From assembly GCA_016928125.1 (NCBI GenBank), contig JAFGLK010000142.1:1-15182 (forward strand): DNA of 15,182 bases. Direction: 5' to 3'. Below are positions 1-6,873 of the stretch, piece by piece. A model generated the notes under the pieces. It was given only the letters and a program-made list of their open reading frames with translations, was not told where the DNA came from and did no database searches. Both the position numbers and the translations under genes were made by a program. Numbering within the stretch: the first letter of the stretch is position 1; each line of letters starts with the position of its first letter. This DNA is from Anaerolineae bacterium. GTDB taxonomy: Bacteria; Chloroflexota; Anaerolineae; UBA1429.

Positions 1-9
1 GGTTTGGGT

Positions 10-1104
10 TCAGACGCCGGGCTCGAGAACGACCTTCATGGCTTCACGCTGCGCCACCGTTTCCAGCGCAGTGGTGGCCTCTTCGAGGGGCAAGCGGTGC
101 GTGATTAACTCAGCGAAAGCCTTGGGCTGCTGGCGGATGAGTGCGAGCGCTCGCTCTGTATGACGGACATGGCTCACCCACACGCCTTGGATGCGCACGT
201 TCTTGCGCACCACGCTCTCAAAGGGCGGAAAGGTCATCTCGCCCACCGGGGTTCCGAATCCCACCAGAGAGAGCGCCCCACCGTGCCGCAGCATGGCGAG
301 CCCCTCTCGAGAGGCTGCGACGCTGCCCGAAGCCTCGACGACCAGATCGGCGCCACGGCCATGGGTCAGCTCCATGATGACCGCCTGGCGATCGGCCATG
401 GCCATGGCATGGCGGTCGAGCGCATGGGTGGCGCCCATCTGAGAGCAGAGCTCCAGACGTCGGGATGTGCCCCCGATGACGACGATCTGCTCTGCGCCCG
501 CTGCCCGCGCCAAAGCGACGCAGAAAGCGCCCAGAGGACCAGGCCCAAAGATCACGACCGTATCGCCGATCTGCGCGGGCGTCAATTCCAGGGCGTGAGC
601 CGCCGTGGCGCCCGAACAGGAGGCCGGCACGATGATGGCCGGGTCATCCTCGTCGCTCAGTGCGATGAGATGGGTGGCCGCATCCAGGATCAGGTGCGTC
701 GCGTAGCAGCCGTTCAGGTGCGGAGCTACGTGCAGGCCGCGATAGATGCCATACACCCACCGCTCTGTGCACAACTCGGGCTGCTGGCGCACCGTGCAAT
801 AGTAGCACCGCCCACAGGTGACCCCGCGCTCCCAGATAATGCGATCGCCGCGACCCAGCGGCTGCCCGTGGATGTCCCTCAGGCCGAGGGGTGCCTCGAC
901 GATGCGTCCCACGCCCTCATGGCCCAACACCATCGGGAGGGGTGTGCGGGGATCCTTGCCTTGCCACATGTGCACATCCGAACCACATACGCCGGCGGCC
1001 TCGATCTGAACCAGAATCTGCCCAGCAGCGAGCTTGGGGATCTCGAGATGCTCCAGACTGAGTGGCTCGGCGAACTGCTGCAATACGGCCACAGTTGCTT
1101 TCAT
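10..1104 (-). CDS. Zinc-dependent medium-chain alcohol dehydrogenase
   Basis: 364-residue NAD(P)-dependent dehydrogenase of the medium-chain (MDR, Zn-ADH) family, expected to oxidise an alcohol or polyol in the cytoplasm. Catalytic-zinc ligands are visible: C40 in GVCGSDVH, H62-E63 in LGHEGVG, and probably C163. A structural-zinc lobe has C97, C100, C103 and C112; the last gap is eight residues instead of the usual seven. The Rossmann nucleotide site is G187-x-G189-xx-G192 (residues 183-203). Length is normal for the family. The ATG start is supported by AAGGAG at 1110-1115, five bases upstream. The gene diverges from the EamA permease and ends only nine bases from the window edge, so downstream partners are unknown. 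The substrate cannot be read from sequence; sorbitol/threonine-type or phosphonate-associated dehydrogenases are all possible. The family call is very secure, the substrate is not. Confidence 0.93.
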   Translation of the reverse strand: MKATVAVLQQFAEPLSLEHLEIPKLAAGQILVQIEAAGVCGSDVHMWQGKDPRTPLPMVLGHEGVGRIVEAPLGLRDIHGQPLGRGDRIIWERGVTCGRCYYCTVRQQPELCTERWVYGIYRGLHVAPHLNGCYATHLILDAATHLIALSDEDDPAIIVPASCSGATAAHALELTPAQIGDTVVIFGPGPLGAFCVALARAAGAEQIVVIGGTSRRLELCSQMGATHALDRHAMAMADRQAVIMELTHGRGADLVVEASGSVAASREGLAMLRHGGALSLVGFGTPVGEMTFPPFESVVRKNVRIQGVWVSHVRHTERALALIRQQPKAFAELITHRLPLEEATTALETVAQREAMKVVLEPGV

Positions 1105-1174
1105 ACGGTCTCCTTGTCATCGCGCGCGTTCCGGGGCGCGAGGCTCTCTCGCGGTGCATGAGGTCTGGGCCGAA

Positions 1175-1202
1175 TTGACAGGCAAGACACTGCACCTACT
1201 AT
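1175..1202 (+). promoter_or_regulatory. Sigma70-type promoter for the EamA gene
   Basis: TTGACA (1175-1180), a 16-base spacer, then TACTAT (1197-1202). The -35 is a perfect match and the -10 matches four of six positions. Transcription would start near 1209, leaving a leader of about 100 bases before the EamA start. On the other strand the same bases read TATAGT (1203 to 1198), a five-of-six -10 for the dehydrogenase, but without a good -35. Confidence 0.55.
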
Positions 1203-1297
1203 AGGGATTGCCCTCAAGCCAGAGCGCCCCCAAACGTCTCCTAGAGAATAGAGTGGATCCCGCCCTGACTTGGTGCCCTTATCCTGCGAACCAAAGT

Positions 1298-1302
1298 GAG
1301 GA
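1298..1302 (+). promoter_or_regulatory. Ribosome binding site deciding the EamA start
   Basis: GAGGA lies five bases before ATG 1308. The upstream in-frame GTG at 1296 overlaps this site and has no Shine-Dalgarno of its own, so ATG 1308 is preferred. Confidence 0.6.
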
Positions 1303-1307
1303 CCAGA

Positions 1308-2198
1308 ATGGGCATCCTCTTTGCCTTCGCCCAAGCCATTGCCTGGGCTCTGTCCACCATGGTGTTGCGCAATCTCTCCGCGCAACTGGATGCGCTGCTT
1401 GTGAACGGCATTCGGGCGGCCTTTGCCCTGCTGATCATTGCCCCCCTGATCGTCATCCTGGGCGCATCCGGCGACTATGCCCTCATGACGCCGCTGCGCC
1501 TCGCCTACCTGATCGGCTCGGTTCTGATCGGCGGCGTGGCGGGGGATTTCTTTCTGCTCACCAGCCTCAGGCTGCTGGGCATCTCGCGCGCTTTTCCCAT
1601 CACCAACAGCTATCCCTTGTTCACCGTCCTTCTGAGCGCGCTCTTGCTGGGCGCTCCCATGACTTGGCAGATCCTGGTTGGCATGGCCCTGGTGCTGGTG
1701 GGCGTCTATCTGGTGGCCCGGCCCTCTACGCCATCCAGTGGGCAGCCAGATCAGGCGTCTCTCCCCGTGTCTAGCCTCATCAAAGGCGTCGCCTGCGGTC
1801 TCGCCACGGCCGTGCTGTGGGGCCTGGCGACCATCATCCTATCGCTGGGGCTGCGTGGCGAGATCAACAGCGTGGTGGCGACCAGCGTGCGCGTTCTCGC
1901 AGTCGCTCTCTTCTCCACGGTGCTCGCGATCTGGCGCGGGGCTGCCTCCGAGATCGGCACCATCCGCCGCAAGACATGGATCCTGCTTGGCGTGGCTGGC
2001 GTGCTTGGGTGGGGGATTGCGGGCTCCTTGTACGCCGCCGCCGTGCAGTTCGCAGGCCCAAGCCAAGCGGCGATCATTGGCGCCACCGCGCCCATCTTTG
2101 CCATCCCGTTGAGCTGGGCCTTTTACCGAGAGCGCCCCACGCGGGCCTCTTTAGCAGGCACGCTGCTGAGCATCGCTGGGGTGATCTTGGTGGTCTAG
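1308..2198 (+). CDS. EamA/DMT-superfamily permease
   Basis: 296-residue integral membrane protein of the drug/metabolite transporter superfamily with two EamA domains (about residues 1-135 and 155-296). Around ten hydrophobic helices are visible, with a polar Pro/Ser linker (about 137-153) between the halves. Family hallmarks are the start of each half (FAQAIAWALST; GLATAVLWGLATI) and the GPSQAAIIGATAPIFAIPLS stretch in the penultimate helices of the second half. Such proteins export or import small metabolites such as amino acids or nucleotides; the substrate cannot be predicted here. Start chosen at ATG 1308 because GAGGA precedes it. A promoter-like element lies at 1175-1202. The gene diverges from the dehydrogenase and converges on the VOC gene. 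Family confidence is high; role unknown. Confidence 0.9.
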   Translation: MGILFAFAQAIAWALSTMVLRNLSAQLDALLVNGIRAAFALLIIAPLIVILGASGDYALMTPLRLAYLIGSVLIGGVAGDFFLLTSLRLLGISRAFPITNSYPLFTVLLSALLLGAPMTWQILVGMALVLVGVYLVARPSTPSSGQPDQASLPVSSLIKGVACGLATAVLWGLATIILSLGLRGEINSVVATSVRVLAVALFSTVLAIWRGAASEIGTIRRKTWILLGVAGVLGWGIAGSLYAAAVQFAGPSQAAIIGATAPIFAIPLSWAFYRERPTRASLAGTLLSIAGVILVV

Positions 2199-2300
2199 CG
2201 TCAGGCCACCACGTGCCGTGGCTGAGCAGGTGCTCAACAGCTCGCGCGTGCGCCCGACAGCGCCAGACTCAGGCCGAGATCCACACAGCTTCCCACGTTG

Positions 2301-2324
2301 GGCCATGCGAATTCCACGCTGGCC
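2301..2324. terminator. Hairpin between convergent genes
   Basis: GGCCA (2301-2305) and GCG (2307-2309) pair with CGC (2317-2319) and TGGCC (2320-2324), giving an eight-pair stem with one bulged T and a seven-base loop. It lies five bases beyond the VOC stop codon and about 100 bases beyond the EamA stop. No clear U-tract follows on either side, so its role as a terminator is only suggested. Confidence 0.4.
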
Positions 2325-2329
2325 TGAGT

Positions 2330-2782
2330 TCAGAAATTCTCAAGCAGCTCCAGGATAGCGCCCAGAGATGCGGTCCCATCCACATAGGCATAGCGCCCGC
2401 CGGTATAGTCTCCTCTCTGCACCAGCGGGATATCCTGGGCTTCCAGACGTAGCAGCACCTCGTCCATGCCCTTGATCTGAAAGGCGATATGGTGCAGGCC
2501 ATCGCCGTGCTGATCCAGAAAATCGCCCCAGGTGCTGGGACGCCCTACTGGTTCGATCAACTCGAGTCGCACCTGCCCAAGGTCGAAGAAGGCCAATTTG
2601 GCCCGCGCTTCGGTGCGCTCGCCGAGATACTGAATGTGGCTCTTTGCTGGGCCGTCCGTCATGCGCCAGGATGGCACCTCGACACCCAAGAGCTGAGCCC
2701 ACGCTTTGGAGAGTTTGTCGATGTCTGCGGTAATGATCGCGACTTGGCAGACCAGATGGGTTCCTAGTGCGTTCTCGGCCAT
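2330..2782 (-). CDS. VOC/glyoxalase-fold protein, methylmalonyl-CoA epimerase-like
   Basis: 150-residue vicinal-oxygen-chelate protein with the two beta-alpha-beta-beta-beta modules of the fold, roughly residues 9-78 and 95-150. Likely metal ligands are E74 (VRLELIEP), H98 (GLHHIAF) and E145 (AILELLE). The first-strand ligand, usually His, appears to be Q13 (VCQVAI); glutamine or glutamate occurs there in some VOC subfamilies. Members include methylmalonyl-CoA epimerases, glyoxalases and lactoylglutathione-lyase-like proteins. The length and the GDGLHHIAF and LEL motifs recall epimerases, but no methylmalonyl-CoA mutase gene lies nearby, so I give no specific function. ATG 2780-2782 is preceded by a purine-rich AGGGAGAGG. 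The gene stands alone, divergent from the radical SAM gene. A weak -10 (TATACT, 2824 to 2819) lies 37 bases upstream. Confidence 0.85.
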   Translation of the reverse strand: MAENALGTHLVCQVAIITADIDKLSKAWAQLLGVEVPSWRMTDGPAKSHIQYLGERTEARAKLAFFDLGQVRLELIEPVGRPSTWGDFLDQHGDGLHHIAFQIKGMDEVLLRLEAQDIPLVQRGDYTGGRYAYVDGTASLGAILELLENF

Positions 2783-3037
2783 GAGCCTCTCCCTCTAGAA
2801 TAGATAGACTTGCTGCCGAGTATACGTGGAGAGCCAAGGGGCCGCAAACAGGCCTGGGGAGCTGGCGTCATGGCCAAGTGCGTGTCGAGACGACGACCCT
2901 CCCCCAGAGACGATAGCCAGTTTGCAGACCCGGCAGATGCTTTGGCTGATTGATGCAACCTTGTGCTGCATGGCCGTGTCTAAACAGTCGGTTAGGTGTT
3001 AAAGACTCTGAGACCGCTCTATGGAGGATACTGATCG

Positions 3038-4531
3038 ATGCACATTCTGCTGACCTATCCCGAGTTCCCGGATACGTTTTGGGGGTTCAAGCATGCCCTG
3101 CCCTTTGTGCGCAAAAAGGCATCCGTTCCCCCGCTGGGGCTCTTGACCGTCGCGGCGCTCCTGCCCGAGGAGTGGGACAAGCGCCTGGTGGATCTGAACG
3201 TCCGGCCCCTCACGCAGCGGGACCTTGAGTGGGCGGACTATGTCTTTGTCAGCGCCATGGTGTTGCAGCGCGAGAGCGCGCATCGTCTGATCAGGCGCTG
3301 CCACGCGGCCGGCAAGCCGATCGTAGCGGGCGGTCCCTTGTTTGCTGGCGAGTATGAGCAATTCCCCTTGGTGGACCACTTTGTGCTGGGCGAGGCAGAG
3401 GTGACGTTGCAGCCCTTCCTGACCGACCTGGAGCGCGGCCAGCCCAAGCGTATCTATGAGATGGATGCGTTCCCTGAGATGAGCCTGTCACCTACGCCCA
3501 TGTGGGAACTGGCCGATCTCAACCAGTATTCGAGCATGTGCATCCAGTACTCACGCGGCTGCCCATTTGATTGTGAGTTCTGCAACATCACGGCCCTCTT
3601 TGGGCATCGTCCGAGGACCAAGACAGCCGAGCAGATCATCACCGAGCTCGACGGCCTCTACAATCTGGGCTGGCGGGGCGGCGTCTTTTTCGTAGATGAC
3701 AACTTTATCGGCAACAAGCTTCAGCTGAAACGCGAGATCCTGCCAGCGATCATCGAATGGCGCCGCGGGAAAAAGGGCATGCCTTTTGAGACCGAAGCCT
3801 CGATCAATCTGGCCGACGATCCAGAATTGATGGAATTGATGGCCCAGGCCGGATTCGACAGGGTCTTTGTGGGCATCGAGACGCCTGACGAGGACAGCCT
3901 GGCTGAGTGTAACAAGATCCAGAACAAGGGTCGCGATCTGGTCGCGGCCGTCAAGACGCTGCAACATGCCGGGCTAGAGGTGCAAGGCGGCTTTATCGTG
4001 GGCTTTGACAGCGATACCCCCTCGATCTTTCAGCGACAGATCGAATTCATCCAGCGCAGTGGCATCGTGACGGCCATGGTGGGGCTGTTGCAGGCGCCGT
4101 ATGGCACCAAACTCTACGACCGCATCAAGAGCGAGGGACGCTTGTTGGGAGAGCTTTCGGGCGACAACACCAACAACACGATGAACTTTGTACCCAAGAT
4201 GGATCCTAGCGTGCTTCAGGACGGGTATCGGCGCATCGTGTCGACGATCTACTCGCCGCAGGTCTACTATGAGCGCATTCGCACCTTTCTCAAGGAGTAT
4301 CAGCGAGCGCCCGTCGTCTCGATGCATCTCGATTGGAGCCACATCCACGCCTTTGTGAAATCGATTTTCAAGATCGGCCTGAGGGGCAAAGAGCGAATCG
4401 AGTACTGGAAGCTCTTTTTCTGGACGCTCTTTCACAAGCCAAGGCTCTTCCCGGTAGCGATCACCTTTGCGATCTATGGCTTCCATTTTCGGCGCATCTG
4501 CGAGCTCTATGTGGGCAAGGTCATGGAATAG
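3038..4531 (+). CDS. B12-binding radical SAM protein with DUF4070 C-terminus
   Basis: 497-residue cobalamin-dependent radical SAM enzyme (class B type). Residues 1-140 form a B12-binding domain without the DxHxxG motif, so cobalamin would bind with no protein histidine. The conserved VDLNVRP segment sits near residues 51-57. The radical SAM core spans about 165-360, with the cluster motif C175-x3-C179-x2-C182 in SRGCPFDCEFC, followed by FFVDDNFIGN and VFVGIETP. The C-terminal part (about 375-497) matches the DUF4070 region of hopanoid C-2 methylase HpnP and many uncharacterised relatives. Such enzymes usually methylate unactivated carbons or rearrange C-C bonds. No hopanoid gene is adjacent, so I do not call HpnP. 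GGAGG at 3023-3027 lies ten bases before the ATG. I found no convincing promoter in 2783-3037. The gene is ended by the strong hairpin at 4568-4604. Confidence 0.9.
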   Translation: MHILLTYPEFPDTFWGFKHALPFVRKKASVPPLGLLTVAALLPEEWDKRLVDLNVRPLTQRDLEWADYVFVSAMVLQRESAHRLIRRCHAAGKPIVAGGPLFAGEYEQFPLVDHFVLGEAEVTLQPFLTDLERGQPKRIYEMDAFPEMSLSPTPMWELADLNQYSSMCIQYSRGCPFDCEFCNITALFGHRPRTKTAEQIITELDGLYNLGWRGGVFFVDDNFIGNKLQLKREILPAIIEWRRGKKGMPFETEASINLADDPELMELMAQAGFDRVFVGIETPDEDSLAECNKIQNKGRDLVAAVKTLQHAGLEVQGGFIVGFDSDTPSIFQRQIEFIQRSGIVTAMVGLLQAPYGTKLYDRIKSEGRLLGELSGDNTNNTMNFVPKMDPSVLQDGYRRIVSTIYSPQVYYERIRTFLKEYQRAPVVSMHLDWSHIHAFVKSIFKIGLRGKERIEYWKLFFWTLFHKPRLFPVAITFAIYGFHFRRICELYVGKVME

Positions 4532-4567
4532 CGCGCGGTCGCGTTGACGCCTACGAGCGTCCAAAAG

Positions 4568-4604
4568 CGCGAGCCCAGACACTGGTGGAATGTCTGGGCT
4601 CGCG
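4568..4604. terminator. Strong bidirectional terminator hairpin
   Basis: A perfect 14-pair stem, left arm 4568-4581 and right arm 4591-4604, with a nine-base loop. It lies between the ends of the radical SAM gene (+) and the Pro/Thr-linker gene (-). In the minus direction the stem is followed by CTTTTGG, a short U-tract; in the plus direction the tail is only moderately T-rich. It probably terminates both genes. Confidence 0.8.
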
Positions 4605-4652
4605 TGCTGTCTGGTCTTCTCGATGAACCTGGCGCCCCTTGGCTCAAGTCGT

Positions 4653-5543
4653 CTAGTCGATCCGCGTAAAGATAAAGCCGATGCAGGGCACATCCGGCGG
4701 CCCACAGGCCGAGCAGATCGGCACAAACACCGCCTCCTGAATCTGCTGATAGTAGCCGTTGCGCGTGGTCGCTTGCCAGCCCCCGGCCAGATAGTCGTTC
4801 ACCAGCGACTCCCACACATGGTTCTTGACATGCACCTCGGCTGTGAAGCTCGCCTGGCCCGAGTTGGTCGAGACCTGGTAGCATACATTTTTGTCGTCCC
4901 CGCAGCCTTGCCAGGATACCTCGGTACGCATGGAGAGGATCATCTTCCAGTTGCCGCCGCCACGTGCGCCCCAATTCCAATACTCCTGGATCTTGGCCAG
5001 CGAAGCGGGGCTTGAGAGAAAGCCGATCTCGCAACTGTACCGATGGCCGTCATTCGCACGCACGTTGATATTGGCCTGATAGTTGATATAGATGCCTTCC
5101 TGGCCCCATTCGCCGTTATCCACCTGGACTGTGTTGAGCACCTGAACAGGCACCGGCGTCGCTGTGGGTGGCCGCGGCGTCGGCGGGCGTTGCGTGGCCG
5201 TAGGCGGCGCAGGCGTGGCCGTGGGCGGCTCGGGGGTCTCCGTTGGGGGCACCGGCGTCTCGGTGGCCGGCTCGGCCGTCGGCACAGGTGTGTCTGTAGG
5301 CGGAACGGGCGTCGCCGTGGATGGCACAGGGGTCGCTGTAGGCACCGGCGTCGCCGTGGGCGGGACCGGCGTCTCTGTAGGAATCGGCGTCTCTGTGCGC
5401 GTCGGACGCGGGACCTCGGTGATGGTCTGGTTCATGGCCACTCTTCTGTCGCCAAGGGGAAAAAGCAGCGACACGAACTGGCCGAGAAGCACCAGCACGG
5501 CCAGAACCAGAATCACATACAGAATCGTGTTGCGTTGACTCAC
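4653..5543 (-). CDS. Membrane-anchored Pro/Thr-linker protein with six-cysteine C-terminal domain
   Basis: 296-residue protein of unknown function. An N-terminal uncleaved-type hydrophobic helix (about residues 7-28) is followed by basic DRR and a Pro/Thr linker of TATPVPPT-type repeats (45-132), the kind common in Chloroflexota surface proteins. The C-terminal domain (135-296) is outside the cell by inference. It holds six cysteines (171, 214, 221, 277, 280, 287), three in C-x2-C-x6-C near the end, and many aromatics (WNWGARGG, SMRTEVSWQGC). I do not recognise this domain; disulfides or a metal site are possible. The start is GTG 5541-5543, with AGGAG eight bases upstream; a later ATG (residue 37) would lose the membrane helix. 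It has its own promoter (5623-5651), so it is probably not transcribed only with the upstream dehydratase operon. It could be a sensor, adhesin or glycan-binding lipoprotein-like factor. Confidence 0.88.
   Translation of the reverse strand: MSQRNTILYVILVLAVLVLLGQFVSLLFPLGDRRVAMNQTITEVPRPTRTETPIPTETPVPPTATPVPTATPVPSTATPVPPTDTPVPTAEPATETPVPPTETPEPPTATPAPPTATQRPPTPRPPTATPVPVQVLNTVQVDNGEWGQEGIYINYQANINVRANDGHRYSCEIGFLSSPASLAKIQEYWNWGARGGGNWKMILSMRTEVSWQGCGDDKNVCYQVSTNSGQASFTAEVHVKNHVWESLVNDYLAGGWQATTRNGYYQQIQEAVFVPICSACGPPDVPCIGFIFTRID
5148..5411 (-). repeat. Degenerate Pro/Thr-coding tandem repeat
   Basis: This stretch encodes residues 45-132 of the anchored protein: irregular units of TxTPVPP type, six to seven codons each. 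At DNA level it shows repeated GGCGTCxCxGTxGGCGG-like units on the plus strand. The units vary in length and sequence, so this is a coding low-complexity linker and not a CRISPR or satellite array. Confidence 0.85.
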
Positions 5544-5563
5544 AAATCACTCTCCTACCTAAC

Positions 5564-5601
5564 GCATTCCATGCGGCGCACGGAATACATCCACGGAATG
5601 C
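5564..5601. repeat. Inverted and direct repeat in the leader of the anchored-protein gene
   Basis: GCATTCC (5564-5570) and GGAATGC (5595-5601) form a seven-base inverted repeat. CACGGAAT also occurs twice, at 5579-5586 and 5592-5599, thirteen bases apart. They fall between the predicted transcription start and the start codon, so could be an operator or an mRNA hairpin. The function is unknown. Confidence 0.4.
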
Positions 5602-5622
5602 TGCCTGCATTACATGGCGCCT

Positions 5623-5651
5623 ATTCTATGTCAGGCCTCGGATTGCGCCAA
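5623..5651 (-). promoter_or_regulatory. Sigma70-type promoter for the anchored-protein gene
   Basis: On the minus strand: TTGGCG (5651 to 5646), a 17-base spacer, then TAGAAT (5628 to 5623). This gives four-of-six and five-of-six matches. The start would be near 5616, with a leader of about 73 bases. It lies between the dehydratase stop and the GTG start, which argues for independent transcription. Confidence 0.55.
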
Positions 5652-5674
5652 ACAAGCCCCGCCCCCTCCGTCGA

Positions 5675-6835
5675 TCAGTGGGAATCGGGCATCGCCCGCG
5701 GGGGCTGCTCCTCATACGGCCGCCTATTGAGCTCTTCCTCCACCAATTCCACTCCAAGGCCAGGCCTTTCGGGCAGGGGGATATAGCCTCCGCGCACCTC
5801 CAGAGGGATATCCACGATCTCGCGGCTGGTCTCTTCGAAATTGACGAAATACTCGGTGATCAAAAAGTTGGGCATACAGGCCGCCGCCTGCACCGTCGCT
5901 GCCAGACCGATCGTGGTGCTGTTGTAGTTGTGGGGCGAAACGGCCACGAAGGAAGGCTCCGCCATGGCGGCGATCTCTTTGAGCTCCAGAATGCCGCCGC
6001 AGTTGCACACGTCGGGATTGATGATATCGGCTGCTCGTTGCTCGAACACGTCGCGGAAAGCGGCCTTGGTATACAGCGTCTCGCCGGTCACGATCGGGAT
6101 ATCCACCTGGGCGCGGACCTCGGCCAGCGCGGCCGCGTTCTCGACCGGCACAGGCTCCTCAAACCAGAAGGGCGAGAACGCCTCCATCGCCTGGCCCACA
6201 CGGATGGCGTGCATCGGAGAGAGTCGGCGATGGACCTCGATCAGGATATCGACATCGGGGCCGACCGCCTCGCGCACGGCGCCCACGTTAGCGATGGCCT
6301 TGCGCTCAACCTCCTTGTCCACATAGAGCCGCCAGGGGCCAGGGAAGGGATCGAACTTGAGGGCCGTAAAGCCCCGCGCGACCACAGCCTGCGCCATCTG
6401 GGCATACTGCTCAGGGGTCTTGGCCCCACCGTACCAGCCATTGGCATAGACGCGGATACGATCGCGACAGGGACCACCCAGCAGATTGTAGACTGGCGTG
6501 CCCAGTTGCTTTCCCACGATATCCCATAGGGCCTGTTCGATGCCGCTGAGGGCGCAAAAGAGCTCCATCGAACCGCGCCGGCCGGCGAAATCATCATATA
6601 CCATCTGGGTAAAGTGCTTGATGCGGAAAGGGCTCAAGCCGATGAGATAGCGCCCCAGGTCGCGCGCGGTCTGGGCGATGTTGCGGTCGCGATCGAGCTG
6701 CGTGTAGGCTTCGCCCCAGCCCACAATCCCCTCATCGGTCTCGAGTTTCACAAAGAGCCAGTTCTTGCCGCCGATCATGCCGGCTCGATGGCCTGTCGGA
6801 TTGACCAGAAAGGTGCGGATGTCGGTGATGCGCAT
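5675..6835 (-). CDS. Enolase-superfamily (mandelate racemase/muconate lactonizing) sugar-acid dehydratase-like enzyme
   Basis: 386-residue enzyme with the capping domain (about 1-125) and TIM barrel (about 130-370) of the enolase superfamily. Mg2+ ligands are E200 (LIEVHRR), E226 (FWFEEP) and E252 (TGET). Catalytic candidates are K160 (ALKFDPF), H202, the D275/H302 dyad (NPDVCNCGG; SPHN) and E328. The E-x-H arrangement at 200-202 resembles the D-x-H of D-galactonate dehydratase-type members, so dehydration of an aldonic acid to a 2-keto-3-deoxy acid is the best guess. Glu in the first metal position is less common than Asp. The exact substrate is not readable. AAGGAG (6844-6849) lies eight bases before the ATG. 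The gene follows the URO-D-like gene after 38 bases on the same strand, so the two are probably one operon, opposite the fucosidase. L-fuconate is an attractive but unproven substrate. Confidence 0.92.
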   Translation of the reverse strand: MRITDIRTFLVNPTGHRAGMIGGKNWLFVKLETDEGIVGWGEAYTQLDRDRNIAQTARDLGRYLIGLSPFRIKHFTQMVYDDFAGRRGSMELFCALSGIEQALWDIVGKQLGTPVYNLLGGPCRDRIRVYANGWYGGAKTPEQYAQMAQAVVARGFTALKFDPFPGPWRLYVDKEVERKAIANVGAVREAVGPDVDILIEVHRRLSPMHAIRVGQAMEAFSPFWFEEPVPVENAAALAEVRAQVDIPIVTGETLYTKAAFRDVFEQRAADIINPDVCNCGGILELKEIAAMAEPSFVAVSPHNYNSTTIGLAATVQAAACMPNFLITEYFVNFEETSREIVDIPLEVRGGYIPLPERPGLGVELVEEELNRRPYEEQPPRAMPDSH

Positions 6836-6873
6836 AGGTGACTCTCCTTGCTATGGGATGCTGAACGTGGCAG

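Noticed and set aside
160..1161. 333-codon open frame opposite the alcohol dehydrogenase
   Set aside because: It is antisense to a gene with clear zinc and Rossmann motifs, is low in hydrophobic order and has no recognisable family; GC-rich coding DNA commonly leaves such frames open.
2783..3037. Possible promoter or small RNA before the radical SAM gene
   Set aside because: TTG-type -35 words are present but none is correctly spaced from a credible -10, and no stable hairpin was found.
4333..4626. 97-codon plus-strand frame at the end of the radical SAM gene
   Set aside because: It overlaps the radical SAM coding sequence in another frame and runs through the terminator hairpin.
5148..5411. 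Possible CRISPR or satellite array
   Set aside because: Repeats are six to seven codons long, degenerate, without unique spacers, and stay in the frame of a Pro/Thr linker.
5655..5703. GC-rich inverted segments around the dehydratase stop (GCCCC.../GGGGGC)
   Set aside because: The pairing is imperfect, the loop is long and part lies in coding sequence; not convincing as a terminator.
5043..5786. Arg/Gly-rich frame and a Gly/Val-rich frame opposite the Pro/Thr linker
   Set aside because: Both are products of the repetitive coding DNA read on the other strand; the minus-strand reading has a membrane helix, RBS and promoter.
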